Assembly: GCA_003481005.1 (NCBI GenBank)
Contig: QUKC01000015.1
Location: 1-64,000 of the forward strand
Direction: 5' to 3'
DNA length: 64,000 bases
From: Firmicutes bacterium TM09-10
GTDB taxonomy: Bacteria; Bacillota; Clostridia; Lachnospirales; Lachnospiraceae
The notes below the pieces were generated by a model. The model saw only the letters and a list, made by a program, of their open reading frames with translations. It had not been told where the DNA came from and did not search any database. Both the position numbers and the translations under genes were made by a program. This document shows, piece by piece, positions 8,802 to 17,773 of this stretch; positions within the stretch are counted from its first letter, which is position 1, and every line of letters starts with the position of its first letter.

Positions 8802-11069
8802 TTACAGAGACTTATGGCAGGTTCTTGCGATAACGTCATCCTGCTGTTCCTTGGTCAGGCTGATGAACTTAACAGCGTAACCAGATACACGGATGGTGAA
8901 GTTAGCGTACTCAGGCTTCTCAGGATGAGCCTGTGCGTCTAACAGCTTCTCTGTACCGAATACGTTTACGTTCAGATGATGAGCACCACGATCGAAGTAA
9001 CCGTCCATAACTCTTACCAGAGTGGTCTTCTGCTCATCCAGGTCGTGACCCAGAGCGCTGGGAGCCATGGTCTGAGTATTGGAGATACCATCCAGAGCGT
9101 ACTCGTAAGGCAGCTTAGCAACAGAGTTCAGGGAAGCCAGCAGGCCGCTCTTCTCTGCACCGTAAGACGGTGAAGCACCAGGAGCGAAAGGTGTGTATGC
9201 CGGTCTGCCATCCGGAAGAGCGCCGGTAGCCTTACCATATACTACGTTAGAAGTAATGGTCAGTACGGAAGTTGTAGGCTCGGAGTTTCTGTAGGTCTTG
9301 TTCTTCTTGATCTTCTCCATGAAGGTCTTCAGAAGCCATACAGCAAATTCGTCTGCTCTCGGATCATCGTTACCGTATTTCGGGAAGTCGCCTTCGGTCT
9401 GGAAGTCAACAGCACAGCCCTGCTCGTCACGGATAACTTTAACCTTTGCATATTTGATAGCGGACAGAGAGTCAGCTACATGGGACAGACCTGCAATACC
9501 GGTAGCGAATGTTCTTCTTACATCGGTATCGATCAGAGCCATCTCAGCTGCTTCATAGTAATATTTGTCATGCATGTAATGAATCAGGTTCAGGATGTTT
9601 ACATACAGAGATGCACACCAGTCAAGCATGATATCATATTTATGCATAACTTCATCGAAATCAAGGTACTCGGAAGTAATAGGAGCGATTTCCGGACCAC
9701 ACTGCATATGTTTGCCGTTCTTGTCCAGATGCTTCTCATCCTTACCACCGTTGATCGCGTACAGTAAGCACTTAGCCAGGTTTGCACGAGCGCCGAAGAA
9801 CTGGATTTCCTTACCGGTCTGAGTAGCGGATACGCAGCAGCAGATGCTGTAGTCATCGCCCCAGATAGGCTTCATAACATCATCGTTCTCATACTGGATG
9901 GAAGATGTGTTAACGGAAATCTTAGCTGCATACTTCTTGAAGTTTTCAGGAAGCGCGCTGGAGTACAGAACTGTCAGGTTCGGCTCCGGGCTGGGTCCCA
10001 TGTTCTCCAGAGTATGAAGGAAACGATAGTCGTTCTTTGTAACCATGTGACGGCCATCCATGCCGATACCGCCAACTTCCAGAGTAGCCCATACAGGGTC
10101 ACCGGAGAACAGCTGGTTGTAAGAAGGAATACGAGCGAACTTAACCATACGGAACTTCATGGTCATATGGTCGATCAGCTCCTGAGCTTCTTTCTCGGTC
10201 AGGGTGCCTTCCTTTAAGTCTCTTTCAATATAGATATCCAGGAATGTGGAGATACGTCCAACGGACATAGCTGCACCGTTCTGGGTCTTGATTGCTGCAA
10301 GGTAACCGAAGTATAACCACTGTACAGCTTCCTTAGCGGTTGTAGCCGGGCCGGAGATATCGTAGCCGTAAACAGCTGCCATCTTCTTCATGCCCTGCAG
10401 AGCTTTGATCTGTTCAGCGATCTCTTCTCTCAGACGAATGGTCTCTTCATCCATAACGCCTACGCCGCAGTTCTTCTTATCTTCCTGTTTCTTCTGGATC
10501 AGGAAATCGATACCGTACAGAGCAACTCTTCTGTAGTCGCCTACGATACGGCCACGGCCGTAAGTATCCGGCAGACCTGTAACGATATGGGTATGACGAG
10601 CAACCTTCATCTCATCTGTATAAGCATCAAATACAGCCTGGTTATGAGTCTTATGATACTCATTGAAGATCTTGTCATATTTCGGGTTTACTTCAAAGCC
10701 GTATGTGCTTGCAGCCTGCTGAGCCATTTTGATACCGCCATAAGGCATGAATGCTCTCTTTAAAGGCTTGTCTGTCTGCAGACCAACGATCTGCTCCAGA
10801 TCTTTCATAGACTCATCGATATAGCCAGGGCCATAAGCGGTCAGACCGGATACAACCTCAGTTTCGCAATCCAGAACGCCGTTGTGCTCACGCTCTTCCT
10901 TCTGCAGCTCCTGCAGTCTGCCCCAAAGCTTATCTGTAGCTTCGGTAGGACCTTCCAGGAAGCTCTCATCTCCATCATAGGGAGTGTAGTTGGTCTGGAT
11001 GAAGTTACGTACGTTGACGTCTACATCCCAGTGGCCATCTTTTTTAAAGCCTCTCCATGCTTCTGCCAT
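8802..11069 (-). CDS. pflB: Formate C-acetyltransferase (pyruvate formate-lyase)
   Basis: Cytoplasmic glycyl-radical enzyme of 755 aa that converts pyruvate and CoA to acetyl-CoA and formate in anaerobic fermentation. The cysteines of the active site are in [13 protein letters not shown] (C410-C412). The radical glycine is G730 in IRVSGYAV, 25 residues from the C-terminus. Length and both motifs match true PFL rather than diol-dehydratase or HPDC paralogues. AAGGAGG lies before the ATG at 11069. Codon choice looks strongly biased, as expected for an abundant protein. It is driven by the promoter at 11167-11195, with a 12-bp palindrome just upstream of the -35. Confidence 0.96.
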   Translation of the reverse strand: MAEAWRGFKKDGHWDVDVNVRNFIQTNYTPYDGDESFLEGPTEATDKLWGRLQELQKEEREHNGVLDCETEVVSGLTAYGPGYIDESMKDLEQIVGLQTDKPLKRAFMPYGGIKMAQQAASTYGFEVNPKYDKIFNEYHKTHNQAVFDAYTDEMKVARHTHIVTGLPDTYGRGRIVGDYRRVALYGIDFLIQKKQEDKKNCGVGVMDEETIRLREEIAEQIKALQGMKKMAAVYGYDISGPATTAKEAVQWLYFGYLAAIKTQNGAAMSVGRISTFLDIYIERDLKEGTLTEKEAQELIDHMTMKFRMVKFARIPSYNQLFSGDPVWATLEVGGIGMDGRHMVTKNDYRFLHTLENMGPSPEPNLTVLYSSALPENFKKYAAKISVNTSSIQYENDDVMKPIWGDDYSICCCVSATQTGKEIQFFGARANLAKCLLYAINGGKDEKHLDKNGKHMQCGPEIAPITSEYLDFDEVMHKYDIMLDWCASLYVNILNLIHYMHDKYYYEAAEMALIDTDVRRTFATGIAGLSHVADSLSAIKYAKVKVIRDEQGCAVDFQTEGDFPKYGNDDPRADEFAVWLLKTFMEKIKKNKTYRNSEPTTSVLTITSNVVYGKATGALPDGRPAYTPFAPGASPSYGAEKSGLLASLNSVAKLPYEYALDGISNTQTMAPSALGHDLDEQKTTLVRVMDGYFDRGAHHLNVNVFGTEKLLDAQAHPEKPEYANFTIRVSGYAVKFISLTKEQQDDVIARTCHKSL

Positions 11070-11166
11070 GAAAATTTACCTCCTTTTGGTAACATGAAAA
11101 AAAATGATAAATAATATCAACAAGGAATCCCTCTTTTATGATTCCCATGCTGTTCTTTATGTACCA

Positions 11167-11195
11167 ATTCTACTTCCCAACGCGAAAAGTGTCAA
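11167..11195 (-). promoter_or_regulatory. Sigma-A promoter of pflB
   Basis: On the minus strand TTGACA (11195-11190), a 17-base spacer and TAGAAT (11172-11167), about 100 bases before the pflB ATG. Confidence 0.8.
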
Positions 11196-11205
11196 CAGTT
11201 TTGCG

Positions 11206-11217
11206 CAATGTACATTG
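11206..11217. promoter_or_regulatory. Palindrome upstream of the pflB promoter
   Basis: Perfect 12-bp palindrome CAATGTACATTG centred about 21 bp upstream of the pflB -35. The position fits an activator or repressor operator. It does not match the canonical Fnr or Rex consensus that I know. Confidence 0.4.
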
Positions 11218-11345
11218 TTTTATACATTTTCTTTTTTCTTCCTTGCACATTGCCAAAAAACAACAGGAGGAACTGTGCACAAGTCCTGCGTCAGTCCCTC
11301 TGAAAAAACATATTATTGTTTAAAATAGCTGCATTTTTGAATGCT

Positions 11346-11537
11346 TTACAGCTCATCCAGCATTTCCATCAGATTCTCGATCGGAATCCCATGCACCATA
11401 GCAGCCTCTTCCAGTGTCTCACCCTGAGAAGCAGGACAGCCAAGGCAGTGCATACCGATTTCCATCAGGACAGATGCGGCATTCATATCGATGCGCAGTA
11501 CTTCACCAATTGTCATATCCTTATTGAATTTACTCAT
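11346..11537 (-). CDS. DUF1858 domain protein
   Basis: A 63-aa protein of the DUF1858 family (small 'redox disulfide' domain, sometimes fused to hybrid-cluster proteins). It reads [18 protein letters not shown], then the paired cysteines of [22 protein letters not shown], the family hallmark. The start at 11537 is set by AAGGAGG seven bases upstream; the longer open frame extends into the promoter. Own promoter at 11596-11624. It precedes pflB by 277 bp. Function unknown; a redox or metal-binding role is inferred from the cysteines. Confidence 0.82.
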   Translation of the reverse strand: MSKFNKDMTIGEVLRIDMNAASVLMEIGMHCLGCPASQGETLEEAAMVHGIPIENLMEMLDEL

Positions 11538-11595
11538 CCGGCAAACCTCCTTTTTTCTTCCGTCGGCAGTTTTCTGCCGCTTTATCAGCTTTACC

Positions 11596-11624
11596 AGTAT
11601 AATACATTCCCATTCATCTGGCAA
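11596..11624 (-). promoter_or_regulatory. Sigma-A promoter of the DUF1858 gene
   Basis: TTGCCA (11624-11619), 17 bases, TATACT (11601-11596) on the minus strand. A GCGGCAG/CTGCCG hairpin follows in the leader (about 11563-11580). Confidence 0.7.
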
Positions 11625-11780
11625 CCGGTCGGTCCATTTTTCTTCCGTTCTGCCCCTGTTTTTTCCCGTCCCGGAAGTAGTTGTTCATCTCTTACTTGAG
11701 TTTGTTTCAACTTACTGTTTTCCCAGTATTTATGCGGGTTTGCGGATTTTTAAATTTCCGTTTTGTACCCCATTTGGTAC

Positions 11781-11809
11781 TTGTCTATTTTGTCTTTTTG
11801 AGCTAAAAT
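11781..11809 (+). promoter_or_regulatory. Promoter of the ferredoxin gene
   Basis: TTGTCT (11781-11786), 17-base spacer, TAAAAT (11804-11809); the ATG follows 33 bases later. Confidence 0.65.
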
Positions 11810-11842
11810 AAGAAAAAGAAATTTCAAAGGAGGATTTATATC

Positions 11843-12013
11843 ATGGCATACGTAATTGGTGATTCCTGTATCTCATGTGGTTCTTGTGAAGGCCAGTGTC
11901 CTGTTGGCGCTATCTCTATGGGAGAAGGCAAGTTCGAAATCGACGCTGCTAAATGCGTTGACTGCGGTTCCTGCGCAGGTCAGTGTCCTGTTGGCGCTAT
12001 CTCTGAGGGCTGA
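11843..12013 (+). CDS. 2[4Fe-4S] ferredoxin
   Basis: A 56-residue clostridial-type ferredoxin, below the size of most ORF callers. The two cluster motifs are C-I-S-C-G-S-C-E-G-Q-C-P and C-V-D-C-G-S-C-A-G-Q-C-P, each CxxCxxCxxxCP, arranged as an internal duplication (both end CPVGAIS). It is a low-potential electron carrier, for example for pyruvate:ferredoxin oxidoreductase or hydrogenase. AAAGGAGG lies ten bases before the ATG. It is flanked by its own promoter and terminator, and its codons look optimised, so high expression is likely. Confidence 0.95.
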   Translation: MAYVIGDSCISCGSCEGQCPVGAISMGEGKFEIDAAKCVDCGSCAGQCPVGAISEG

Positions 12014-12040
12014 GTCTAAGCCACACGAATCGAACATGTA

Positions 12041-12084
12041 AAATAAGCGGAGGTTGATTTTCATCGGCTTCCGCTTATTTTTTT
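12041..12084 (+). terminator. Terminator of the ferredoxin gene
   Basis: Stem AATAAGCGGA / TCCGCTTATT followed by a run of T. Confidence 0.85.
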
Positions 12085-12100
12085 GCGTCTTCCCATTTTC

Positions 12101-12153
12101 GCGCACGCTTTTTGCGCATACCGGGTTTGTGTCAAGTGTGCGCAGACACAAAT
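12101..12153. repeat. Dispersed repeat family C, copy 1
   Basis: About 53 bp starting GCGCACGCTTTTTGCGCA and ending GTGTCAAGTGTGCGCAGACACAAAT. It is nearly the same as 14575-14628. It contains arms TTTGTGTC/GACACAAA and GCGCA/TGCGC. Confidence 0.7.
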
Positions 12154-12166
12154 CTTTCCCGTCCTT

Positions 12167-12817
12167 CTACCGTCTCCGTCTGCCCTTTCTTCTTCCTTTC
12201 TGGCAAAGCAGCTCGTCCAGCTTCCGATAATGCTCCTCTTCCCGCTCCATCCGCTTCTGTTCCCGCTCCTGCGCATTTTCTTCCATCTGCCGAAACCGGT
12301 AATCCAGCTCTTTTAACACCGTCTCATTGCTCTCCTGTACTGCGCGGGAAACGAGATTTTCCAGAAGATACTGAAGTTTTGCAGCCTTGCTGCTGCGTTC
12401 ATCCAGAAGGATGTTCTCCACCGTATCGGCACCGCCCGTTGGGAGCGCATGCTGCGAATGAAGCGTATCCGAATTGTCTGATGTAAACGCACACTGTGCG
12501 TGTTCCTGCTGCACCGCTGCAGCGCCTGCATCCCCCTTCTCCAGCATCGACTGTGCCTCCCGCACGATTTCCTGCGGAACGGAAAGTCTGCCATTTTCCG
12601 ACAGCATCAGGCGGATCGCTTTGAGCTGCATTCCCTTCTCCTTCCACTGGCGAATCCGTTCAAGCAGCTCCATATCCTCCTCGCTGTACTGTCGGTAGCC
12701 CTGATCGTTCCTGCTGATTGAAAGCCCCAGCTCTTCCTCCCAGTAGCGCAGCGCATGCGCCTCGACATGAACCTTTTTTGCCGCTTCTTTAATTGTATAC
12801 ATTCCCTCTGCCGTCAT
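12167..12817 (-). CDS. MerR family transcriptional regulator
   Basis: About 216 aa from the ATG at 12817, set by GGAGG five bases upstream. The N-terminal winged HTH is clear: MYTIKEAAKKVHVEAHALRYWEEELGLSISRNDQGYRQYSEEDMELLERI (about residues 6-55). A central Ala/Gln-rich region contains no conserved effector motif. The C-terminal ~70 residues are a charged helix (RQMEENAQEREQKRMEREEEH) likely to form a coiled coil, ending in KGRRKGRRRR. The effector and targets are not evident. The group resembles DUF3967-type or chromosome-anchoring MerR proteins more than metal sensors, because no C-terminal cysteines are present. Confidence 0.78.
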   Translation of the reverse strand: MTAEGMYTIKEAAKKVHVEAHALRYWEEELGLSISRNDQGYRQYSEEDMELLERIRQWKEKGMQLKAIRLMLSENGRLSVPQEIVREAQSMLEKGDAGAAAVQQEHAQCAFTSDNSDTLHSQHALPTGGADTVENILLDERSSKAAKLQYLLENLVSRAVQESNETVLKELDYRFRQMEENAQEREQKRMEREEEHYRKLDELLCQKGRRKGRRRR

Positions 12818-12854
12818 CTTAACCTCCATTCCCTGCTTGACAAACAACTGTGAA

Positions 12855-12984
12855 AAAGAATGTGCCTTGGCACATTCTCGCGCCGAGGCGCGGTTGCTTC
12901 GGCAACCATCTACCCCTGCGCCGAGTGCGCATCCCCGTAGCGCGTTTTTATTTCATAGGACGCATTTTCCTATGAAATAAAAAC
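12855..12984. repeat. Mosaic palindromic repeat family B, copy 1
   Basis: Chain of hairpins: GAATGTGCC/GGCACATTC, CGCGCCGAGGCGCG, GGTTGCTTCGGCAACC, then a long AT-rich stem CGTTTTTATTTCATAGG / CCTATGAAATAAAAACG. The same order and almost the same sequence recurs at 40896-41021. Confidence 0.85.
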
Positions 12985-13105
12985 GAATCCTACTCTACAG
13001 GATTCTCCGCCTGCGGCGGGTCGCGTAAGCGACATTCTACCATTTCGCCGCTTATGCGTCCTCGCGGAGCGTTTTTATCGTATAGAAATGAAGTTTCCTA
13101 TACGA
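12985..13105. repeat. Second, related module next to family B copy 1
   Basis: Contains GTCGCGTAAGCGAC (13020-13033, also present inverted at 58859-58872). It then has GAGCGTTTTTATCGTATAG ... CTATACGATAAAAA, the same layout as the last stem of family B but with a different paired sequence. Confidence 0.6.
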
Positions 13106-13150
13106 TAAAAAAAGAACAGACGCGGATAAAATTTTTTCCGCTTTCTGTTC
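13106..13150 (-). terminator. Terminator of gdpP-rplI-dnaB
   Basis: On the minus strand, stem GAACAGA..GCGGA / TCCGC.TCTGTTC followed by seven T. A perfect 16-bp palindrome CACTGCTTAAGCAGTG lies just before it (13185-13200). Confidence 0.8.
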
Positions 13151-13213
13151 TCTTTCGTCGTTCTGATTTTAAAACGTACCGCCGCACTGCTTAAGCAGTG
13201 TGCGCACGTCTGT

Positions 13214-14557
13214 TTACTTTTGTAAATTGGCAAATTTTGTATAATCCGGCAGCCATACCAGCTCTATCGTACCGATCGGGCCGTTTCTCTGTTTTGCGAT
13301 AATGACTTCTGCGATGCCTTTTTTCTCCGTGTCCGGATTGTAATAATCGTCGCGGTACAAAAACATTACGACGTCGGCATCCTGCTCGATGGCTCCCGAT
13401 TCACGCAGGTCGGACAGCATCGGTCTGTGCTCCGGACGCTGCTCTACCGCACGGGACAGCTGGGAAAGGGCGATAACCGGAACCTGCAGTTCTCTCGCAA
13501 GCGCCTTTAAGGAACGGGAAATATCGGAAATCTCCTGCTGTCGGGAATCCGAAGACCGTCCGCCGCTGCCGCTCATCAGCTGTAAATAGTCGATGATGAT
13601 CAGCTTCAAATCATATTCCAGCTTATATTTCCGGCATTTGGAACGTAACTCTGCAATCGTGATGCCCGGCGTGTCATCAATGATCAGATTGGATTTTCCG
13701 ATCACGCCGGCACTTTCGATCAGGCTCTCCCATTCTGCATCGGTCAGGTTACCGGTACGCAGATGCTGGGAGTCCACCTTGGATTCGAGGGAGAACAGTC
13801 GGTTCACGAACTGTTCCTTACTCATTTCCAGGCTGAACATTGCTACCGTCATTCCCTGCTTGAACGCCACATTCTGTGCGATATTCAGGACAAACGCGGT
13901 TTTGCCCATGGAAGGACGCGCCGCAATCAGAATCAGGTCGGAGGGCTGCAGTCCCGCTGTCTTATAGTCCAGGTCAATAAAACCTGTCGGGATTCCCGTT
14001 ACGTTTCCTTTATTGCGGGAAGCCTTTTCGATTCGATCCATCGCGTTCATAACGACCTGACGGATCGGGACAAAATCACCCGTGTTTCGGCGCTGAACCA
14101 GATCAAAGACCTTTTTCTCCGTCGTCTCAAGGATTTCTTCCAGACCCTCCTTGCCTGCATAGCAGGTGTTCGCGATTTCCTCATTCAGTCGAATCAGCTT
14201 GCGCAGTGTGGATTTTTCCGCAACGATCCCGGCATAATATTTTACATTGGCAGAAGTCGGCACCGCCGTAATCAGGTCGCGGATAAACTCCAGACTTGAA
14301 ATTTCAGGCGGCACATCTTTTTCCCGGAGCTTGTCCTGCAGCGTGACCAGATCCACCGGTCTGCCACTGTCGTTTAGCTCCACCATCGTTTCAAACAGCA
14401 CGCCATACTGCCGGTTATAAAAATCCTCTCCCGTAATAATTTCGGACGCAACCACAATCGCTTCCCGGTCCATAATCATCGAACCGATGACAGACTGCTC
14501 CGCCTCAATGCTGTGGGGGAGTACCCTTTTTAAAATCGCCTCATCTGCTGCTGCCAT
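13214..14557 (-). CDS. dnaB: Replicative DNA helicase DnaB
   Basis: A 447-aa hexameric 5'-3' helicase that unwinds the replication fork. The N-terminal DnaB domain occupies about 1-115 (LPHSIEAEQSVIGSMIMDREA). The C-terminal RecA-like domain begins near 180 (GIPTGFIDLDYKTAGLQPSDLI), with Walker A ARPSMGKT (213-220), Walker B LIIIDYLQLM and the arginine-finger region SQLSRAVEQRPEHRP. No intein is present. It lies third after gdpP and rplI on the same strand, the order usual in Firmicutes. Confidence 0.96.
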   Translation of the reverse strand: MAAADEAILKRVLPHSIEAEQSVIGSMIMDREAIVVASEIITGEDFYNRQYGVLFETMVELNDSGRPVDLVTLQDKLREKDVPPEISSLEFIRDLITAVPTSANVKYYAGIVAEKSTLRKLIRLNEEIANTCYAGKEGLEEILETTEKKVFDLVQRRNTGDFVPIRQVVMNAMDRIEKASRNKGNVTGIPTGFIDLDYKTAGLQPSDLILIAARPSMGKTAFVLNIAQNVAFKQGMTVAMFSLEMSKEQFVNRLFSLESKVDSQHLRTGNLTDAEWESLIESAGVIGKSNLIIDDTPGITIAELRSKCRKYKLEYDLKLIIIDYLQLMSGSGGRSSDSRQQEISDISRSLKALARELQVPVIALSQLSRAVEQRPEHRPMLSDLRESGAIEQDADVVMFLYRDDYYNPDTEKKGIAEVIIAKQRNGPIGTIELVWLPDYTKFANLQK

Positions 14558-14574
14558 GTTTTCCGCTCATTTCT

Positions 14575-14628
14575 GCGCACGCTTTTTACGCATGTCAAGT
14601 TTGTGTCAAGTGCGCGCAGACACAAATC
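14575..14628. repeat. Dispersed repeat family C, copy 2
   Basis: Matches 12101-12153 over its whole length with a few changes. It sits in the 101-bp gap between rplI and dnaB. Arms TTTGTGTC/GACACAAA and GCGCA/TGCGC are kept. Confidence 0.7.
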
Positions 14629-14658
14629 CCGCAATTGAAAAATTTTATTTTTCAATCT

Positions 14659-15105
14659 TTACGCTTCCACTACTTTCACATGAAGCTTTCCGGTTACCTG
14701 CGGATGCAATTTTACGGGCACTTCATGCATGCCGAAGGTCTTGATCGACTCCGGAAGCTGAATTTTCTTTTTATCAATTTCCATATTGCACTGCTCCTTG
14801 TAGGCAGCTGCGATTTCCTTGCTGGATACGGAGCCGAATGCCTTTCCGCCCTCGCCAGCCTTGATCGACAGGGTTACGGATTTTTCTTCCAGCAAAGCCG
14901 CCTGCTCTTTTGCAGCGTCGAGCTGCTGCTGCGCAACCTTTTCGTCTCTCGCTTTCTGGAGTTTCAAATCGTTCATGTTAGCGCCGGTCGCTTCCAGACC
15001 GAGCTTTTTTTTCAGAATAAAGTTCTTTGCGTATCCGTCGGATACCTCTACAACCTGTCCCTTTTTGCCAAGTGCTTTGACATCTTCCAGTAAAATTACT
15101 TTCAT
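14659..15105 (-). CDS. rplI: 50S ribosomal protein L9
   Basis: A 148-aa large-subunit protein. The N-terminal rRNA-binding domain reads MKVILLEDVKALGKKGQVVEVSDGYAKNFILKKKLG, then a long connecting helix (LQKARDEKVAQQQLDAAKEQAALLE) and the C-terminal domain with LPESIKTFGMHEVPVKLHPQV. Full length. Its ATG overlaps the gdpP stop by four bases, so translation is likely coupled. Confidence 0.97.
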   Translation of the reverse strand: MKVILLEDVKALGKKGQVVEVSDGYAKNFILKKKLGLEATGANMNDLKLQKARDEKVAQQQLDAAKEQAALLEEKSVTLSIKAGEGGKAFGSVSSKEIAAAYKEQCNMEIDKKKIQLPESIKTFGMHEVPVKLHPQVTGKLHVKVVEA

Positions 15106-17159
15106 GATATTTCACCTTCCTCAATCATTTTATCCAGCGTCCGCTTCAGTACAATAATGCCTTCCTCCACGGACGTATTTTCCAGCTGACAGCCTGCGAT
15201 GTTCAAATGTCCGCCGCCGCCCATCCGCTCCATGATGACCTGTACGTTGACTTCGTCGATGGAGCGTGCTGAGAAAAACAGTTTATTCTGATATTCCGTC
15301 AGGACAAAGCTTGCCTTGACGCCCCTGATATCCAGAAGCTCGTTTGCAGCCTGCGCGCCCACAACAGTCGGGCTCGCAATTCCCTCGGAATGACAGATCG
15401 AAATTGCATAGGCATTGCGGTAAATTTCCGCCTGGCTGACAGCGTCTGCCTTTGCCTTATATTCTGCCGCATTTTCCCGGAAAAGCTTGCGGACACGGGT
15501 TACGTCCGCGCCGTTTCTGCGCAAAAATGCAGCTGCTTCAAACGTACGCACGCCGGTTTTTGTCATAAAGTTCTGCGTGTCTACCACCATGCCGGCATAC
15601 ATGCTGTCCGCTTCTTCGCTCTTGATCCGGATTCCATCGCTCGTATACTGCAGGATTTCCGATACCATTTCGCAGGCGGACGACGCATAGGTTTCCACAT
15701 AGGAAAGGGTCGCGTTTTCAATCGTCTCCGTTCCGGCTCTGTGATGATCCAGAACGACGATGGATTTACAGATTTTTAAGAGTTCCGGGCATTCCGTCAG
15801 TGACGGACGGTTGACATCCACAACCACCAGAACGGTATTGGGCCCCGCACATTCCAACGCCTGAGCGCTCGTCAGCAGCATGTCGTTTTCATATTCCGGA
15901 TTGTTCAAAAACAGATCGACCATCGGGCGAAGCGAAGTCGTCACATCGTTCAACACGATCTGTGCACGCCGCTCCAGTGTCCGCGCGATCCGATAAATTC
16001 CCACTGCCGCACCGAAGCTGTCCACGTCGCCGATCTTATGCCCCATAATCAGGACATTGTCCTTGCTCGTGATGATTTCACGCAATGCATGGGCTTTGAC
16101 CCGGGCCTTGACACGTGTATTTTTTTCTACCTGCTGGCTCTTGCCGCCGTAATAATTGATCTTGTCGGGCATCTTGACTACCGCCTGGTCACCGCCGCGT
16201 CCCAGTGCAAAGTCGATCGCCGTGCGGGCAAATTCGTAATTCTGTGCATAAACCAGACCGTCCAGACCAATACCAATGCTCAGTGTCACCGCCATCTCAT
16301 TGCCAATGTTGACCGTCTTTACATCCTCAAGCAGTTCAAAGCGCTGCTCCTGCATCTGCATTACGGATTTTTTCTTCAAAATAACCAGATATTTATCCTT
16401 TTCGATATTCTGGCAAATTCCGTCGAAGCTGGAAATATATTTGTTTACTTTTCGGTCAATCAGCGCCTTTAACAGGGATCGCCGTACTTCTTCCACACTC
16501 GCAAGTGCCTCTTCGTAGTTATCCAGGTAAATCAGACCGACTGCCAGCGACTGTGCGTCGTTTTCCCGAAGCGCAAGCTTTAATGCCGTCTCATCATACA
16601 GGTACATCGCATACAGGCAGCTGTCATAATCCTCGTCATCTAAAACGTCGCTGTCTTCCGATATCATCCCCCGCAGCGATACCCGCGTAATATGCGCGAT
16701 ATAATCGCTCTCTTCAAAGGAGATCTCGATTTCCGCCTCCTGCTCGCCCTGCGGCAGCCGTTCCCGCGTGATTGCCGGAAATACATAGGTAATCGACTTA
16801 TGAAAGCCCTTTTCGCTGTGGATTGCAGCACGGAAGGCATCGTTGCACCAGATGACCCGTCCGGTTTCATCCAAAAGCGCATAGGGAATCGCCATATCCC
16901 GAAGCAGCGTCTTCTGTACCTGCCCGTACTGCGTTGCAAAGCTGATCAGCTCGTTCAAAATGATCGGTCTGTTATAGAACATCAGCAAAATGATCATTCC
17001 AAAATAAAACAGCAGAAAGCAGGTCAGCAGAAAGCCTGCACGGACATCCAGAAAATACGTTCCGATATCCACGATCAGGAGTAAAATCCCCATATAAAGG
17101 GAGGTCTGCATATAGATACGCAGCCTGCCTTTCAGCCTAATTCTCTTTTTTGTTCTCAT
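15102..17159 (-). CDS. gdpP: Cyclic-di-AMP phosphodiesterase GdpP (DHH/DHHA1)
   Basis: About 685-aa membrane phosphodiesterase that hydrolyses c-di-AMP. Two N-terminal membrane segments (about 18-60, LYMGILLLIVDIGTYFL...) are followed by a PAS-like domain, a degenerate GGDEF domain (about 170-310), and DHH (GHKIGDVDSFG; VVLDHHRAG) plus DHHA1 (MGGGGHLNIAG) domains. The metal-binding D-x-D and DHH residues are kept, so it should be active. ATG 17159 is preferred over the GTG six bases earlier because AGGTG lies five bases before it. It heads the run gdpP-rplI-dnaB. Confidence 0.92.
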   Translation of the reverse strand: MRTKKRIRLKGRLRIYMQTSLYMGILLLIVDIGTYFLDVRAGFLLTCFLLFYFGMIILLMFYNRPIILNELISFATQYGQVQKTLLRDMAIPYALLDETGRVIWCNDAFRAAIHSEKGFHKSITYVFPAITRERLPQGEQEAEIEISFEESDYIAHITRVSLRGMISEDSDVLDDEDYDSCLYAMYLYDETALKLALRENDAQSLAVGLIYLDNYEEALASVEEVRRSLLKALIDRKVNKYISSFDGICQNIEKDKYLVILKKKSVMQMQEQRFELLEDVKTVNIGNEMAVTLSIGIGLDGLVYAQNYEFARTAIDFALGRGGDQAVVKMPDKINYYGGKSQQVEKNTRVKARVKAHALREIITSKDNVLIMGHKIGDVDSFGAAVGIYRIARTLERRAQIVLNDVTTSLRPMVDLFLNNPEYENDMLLTSAQALECAGPNTVLVVVDVNRPSLTECPELLKICKSIVVLDHHRAGTETIENATLSYVETYASSACEMVSEILQYTSDGIRIKSEEADSMYAGMVVDTQNFMTKTGVRTFEAAAFLRRNGADVTRVRKLFRENAAEYKAKADAVSQAEIYRNAYAISICHSEGIASPTVVGAQAANELLDIRGVKASFVLTEYQNKLFFSARSIDEVNVQVIMERMGGGGHLNIAGCQLENTSVEEGIIVLKRTLDKMIEEGEIS

Positions 17160-17312
17160 AAACACACCTATGCCCTGTCAGAAAGACAGGCACCTTTATC
17201 ATTTCTGTGTATGATTGCAGTAAAAATGCCCCGTTTTGGAAGCATGCATTCAGTATACCATTTCTTTTTGGAAAATTCCATAAAAATAACTGGCATCTGC
17301 GCGCAGGGTACG

Positions 17313-17417
17313 ACAAAAAGGTACAGTTGTACAGTTCACTCGCGCCATTCGTACCTTTTTGTAGGCAGATTTTCATGCGAGCATGAAATCTGCCCCCAAA
17401 CGGTACGGGTGAACTGT
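17313..17417. repeat. Nested inverted repeats between gdpP and rpsR
   Basis: Within the 320-bp gene-free gap: outer arms ACAGTTCAC (17331-17339)/GTGAACTGT (17409-17417), a 12-bp pair ACAAAAAGGTAC (17313-17324)/GTACCTTTTTGT (17351-17362), and a hairpin GGCAGATTTTCATG/CATGAAATCTGCC (17364-17394). The arms interlock, so alternative foldings are possible. No coding potential was seen. Confidence 0.55.
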
Positions 17418-17423
17418 TAACTT

Positions 17424-17463
17424 AAAAAGACTGCCGCTTGTGAATTTCACAAAAACGGCAGTC
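17424..17463 (-). terminator. Terminator of rpsF-ssb-rpsR
   Basis: GACTGCCG / CGGCAGTC stem followed by TTTTT on the minus strand, 17 bases after the rpsR stop. Confidence 0.88.
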
Positions 17464-17479
17464 CCAAATGTCTGATGAT

Positions 17480-17743
17480 TTATTCAGCAACGTAAGGCAT
17501 AAGTGCCAGATGACGTGCTCTCTTGATTGCAACAGTCAGAGCTCTCTGATGCTTTGCGCAGTTGCCGGTAATTCTTCTGGGAAGAATCTTACCTCTCTCG
17601 GAAACGTATCTCTTTAACTTATTGGTATCCTTGTAATCGATCACATTGTCCTTACCACAGAATACGCAAACTTTCTTTCTTCTGCGCATGCCGCCTCTTC
17701 TCCGTGCGGGAGCGTCAGGTCTTTCAGATTTATTGAATGCCAT
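17480..17743 (-). CDS. rpsR: 30S ribosomal protein S18
   Basis: 87-aa small-subunit protein that pairs with S6. It carries the zinc-ligand cysteines of the C+ type ([10 protein letters not shown], then NCAKHQ), typical of Clostridia. The core [21 protein letters not shown] is highly conserved. It is last in the rpsF-ssb-rpsR operon and is separated from ssb by an unusual 155-bp structured spacer. The RBS AGGAGG precedes the ATG. Confidence 0.97.
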   Translation of the reverse strand: MAFNKSERPDAPARRRGGMRRRKKVCVFCGKDNVIDYKDTNKLKRYVSERGKILPRRITGNCAKHQRALTVAIKRARHLALMPYVAE

Positions 17744-17773
17744 GATGGTTTACCTCCTGTTTGAATATAGAAA

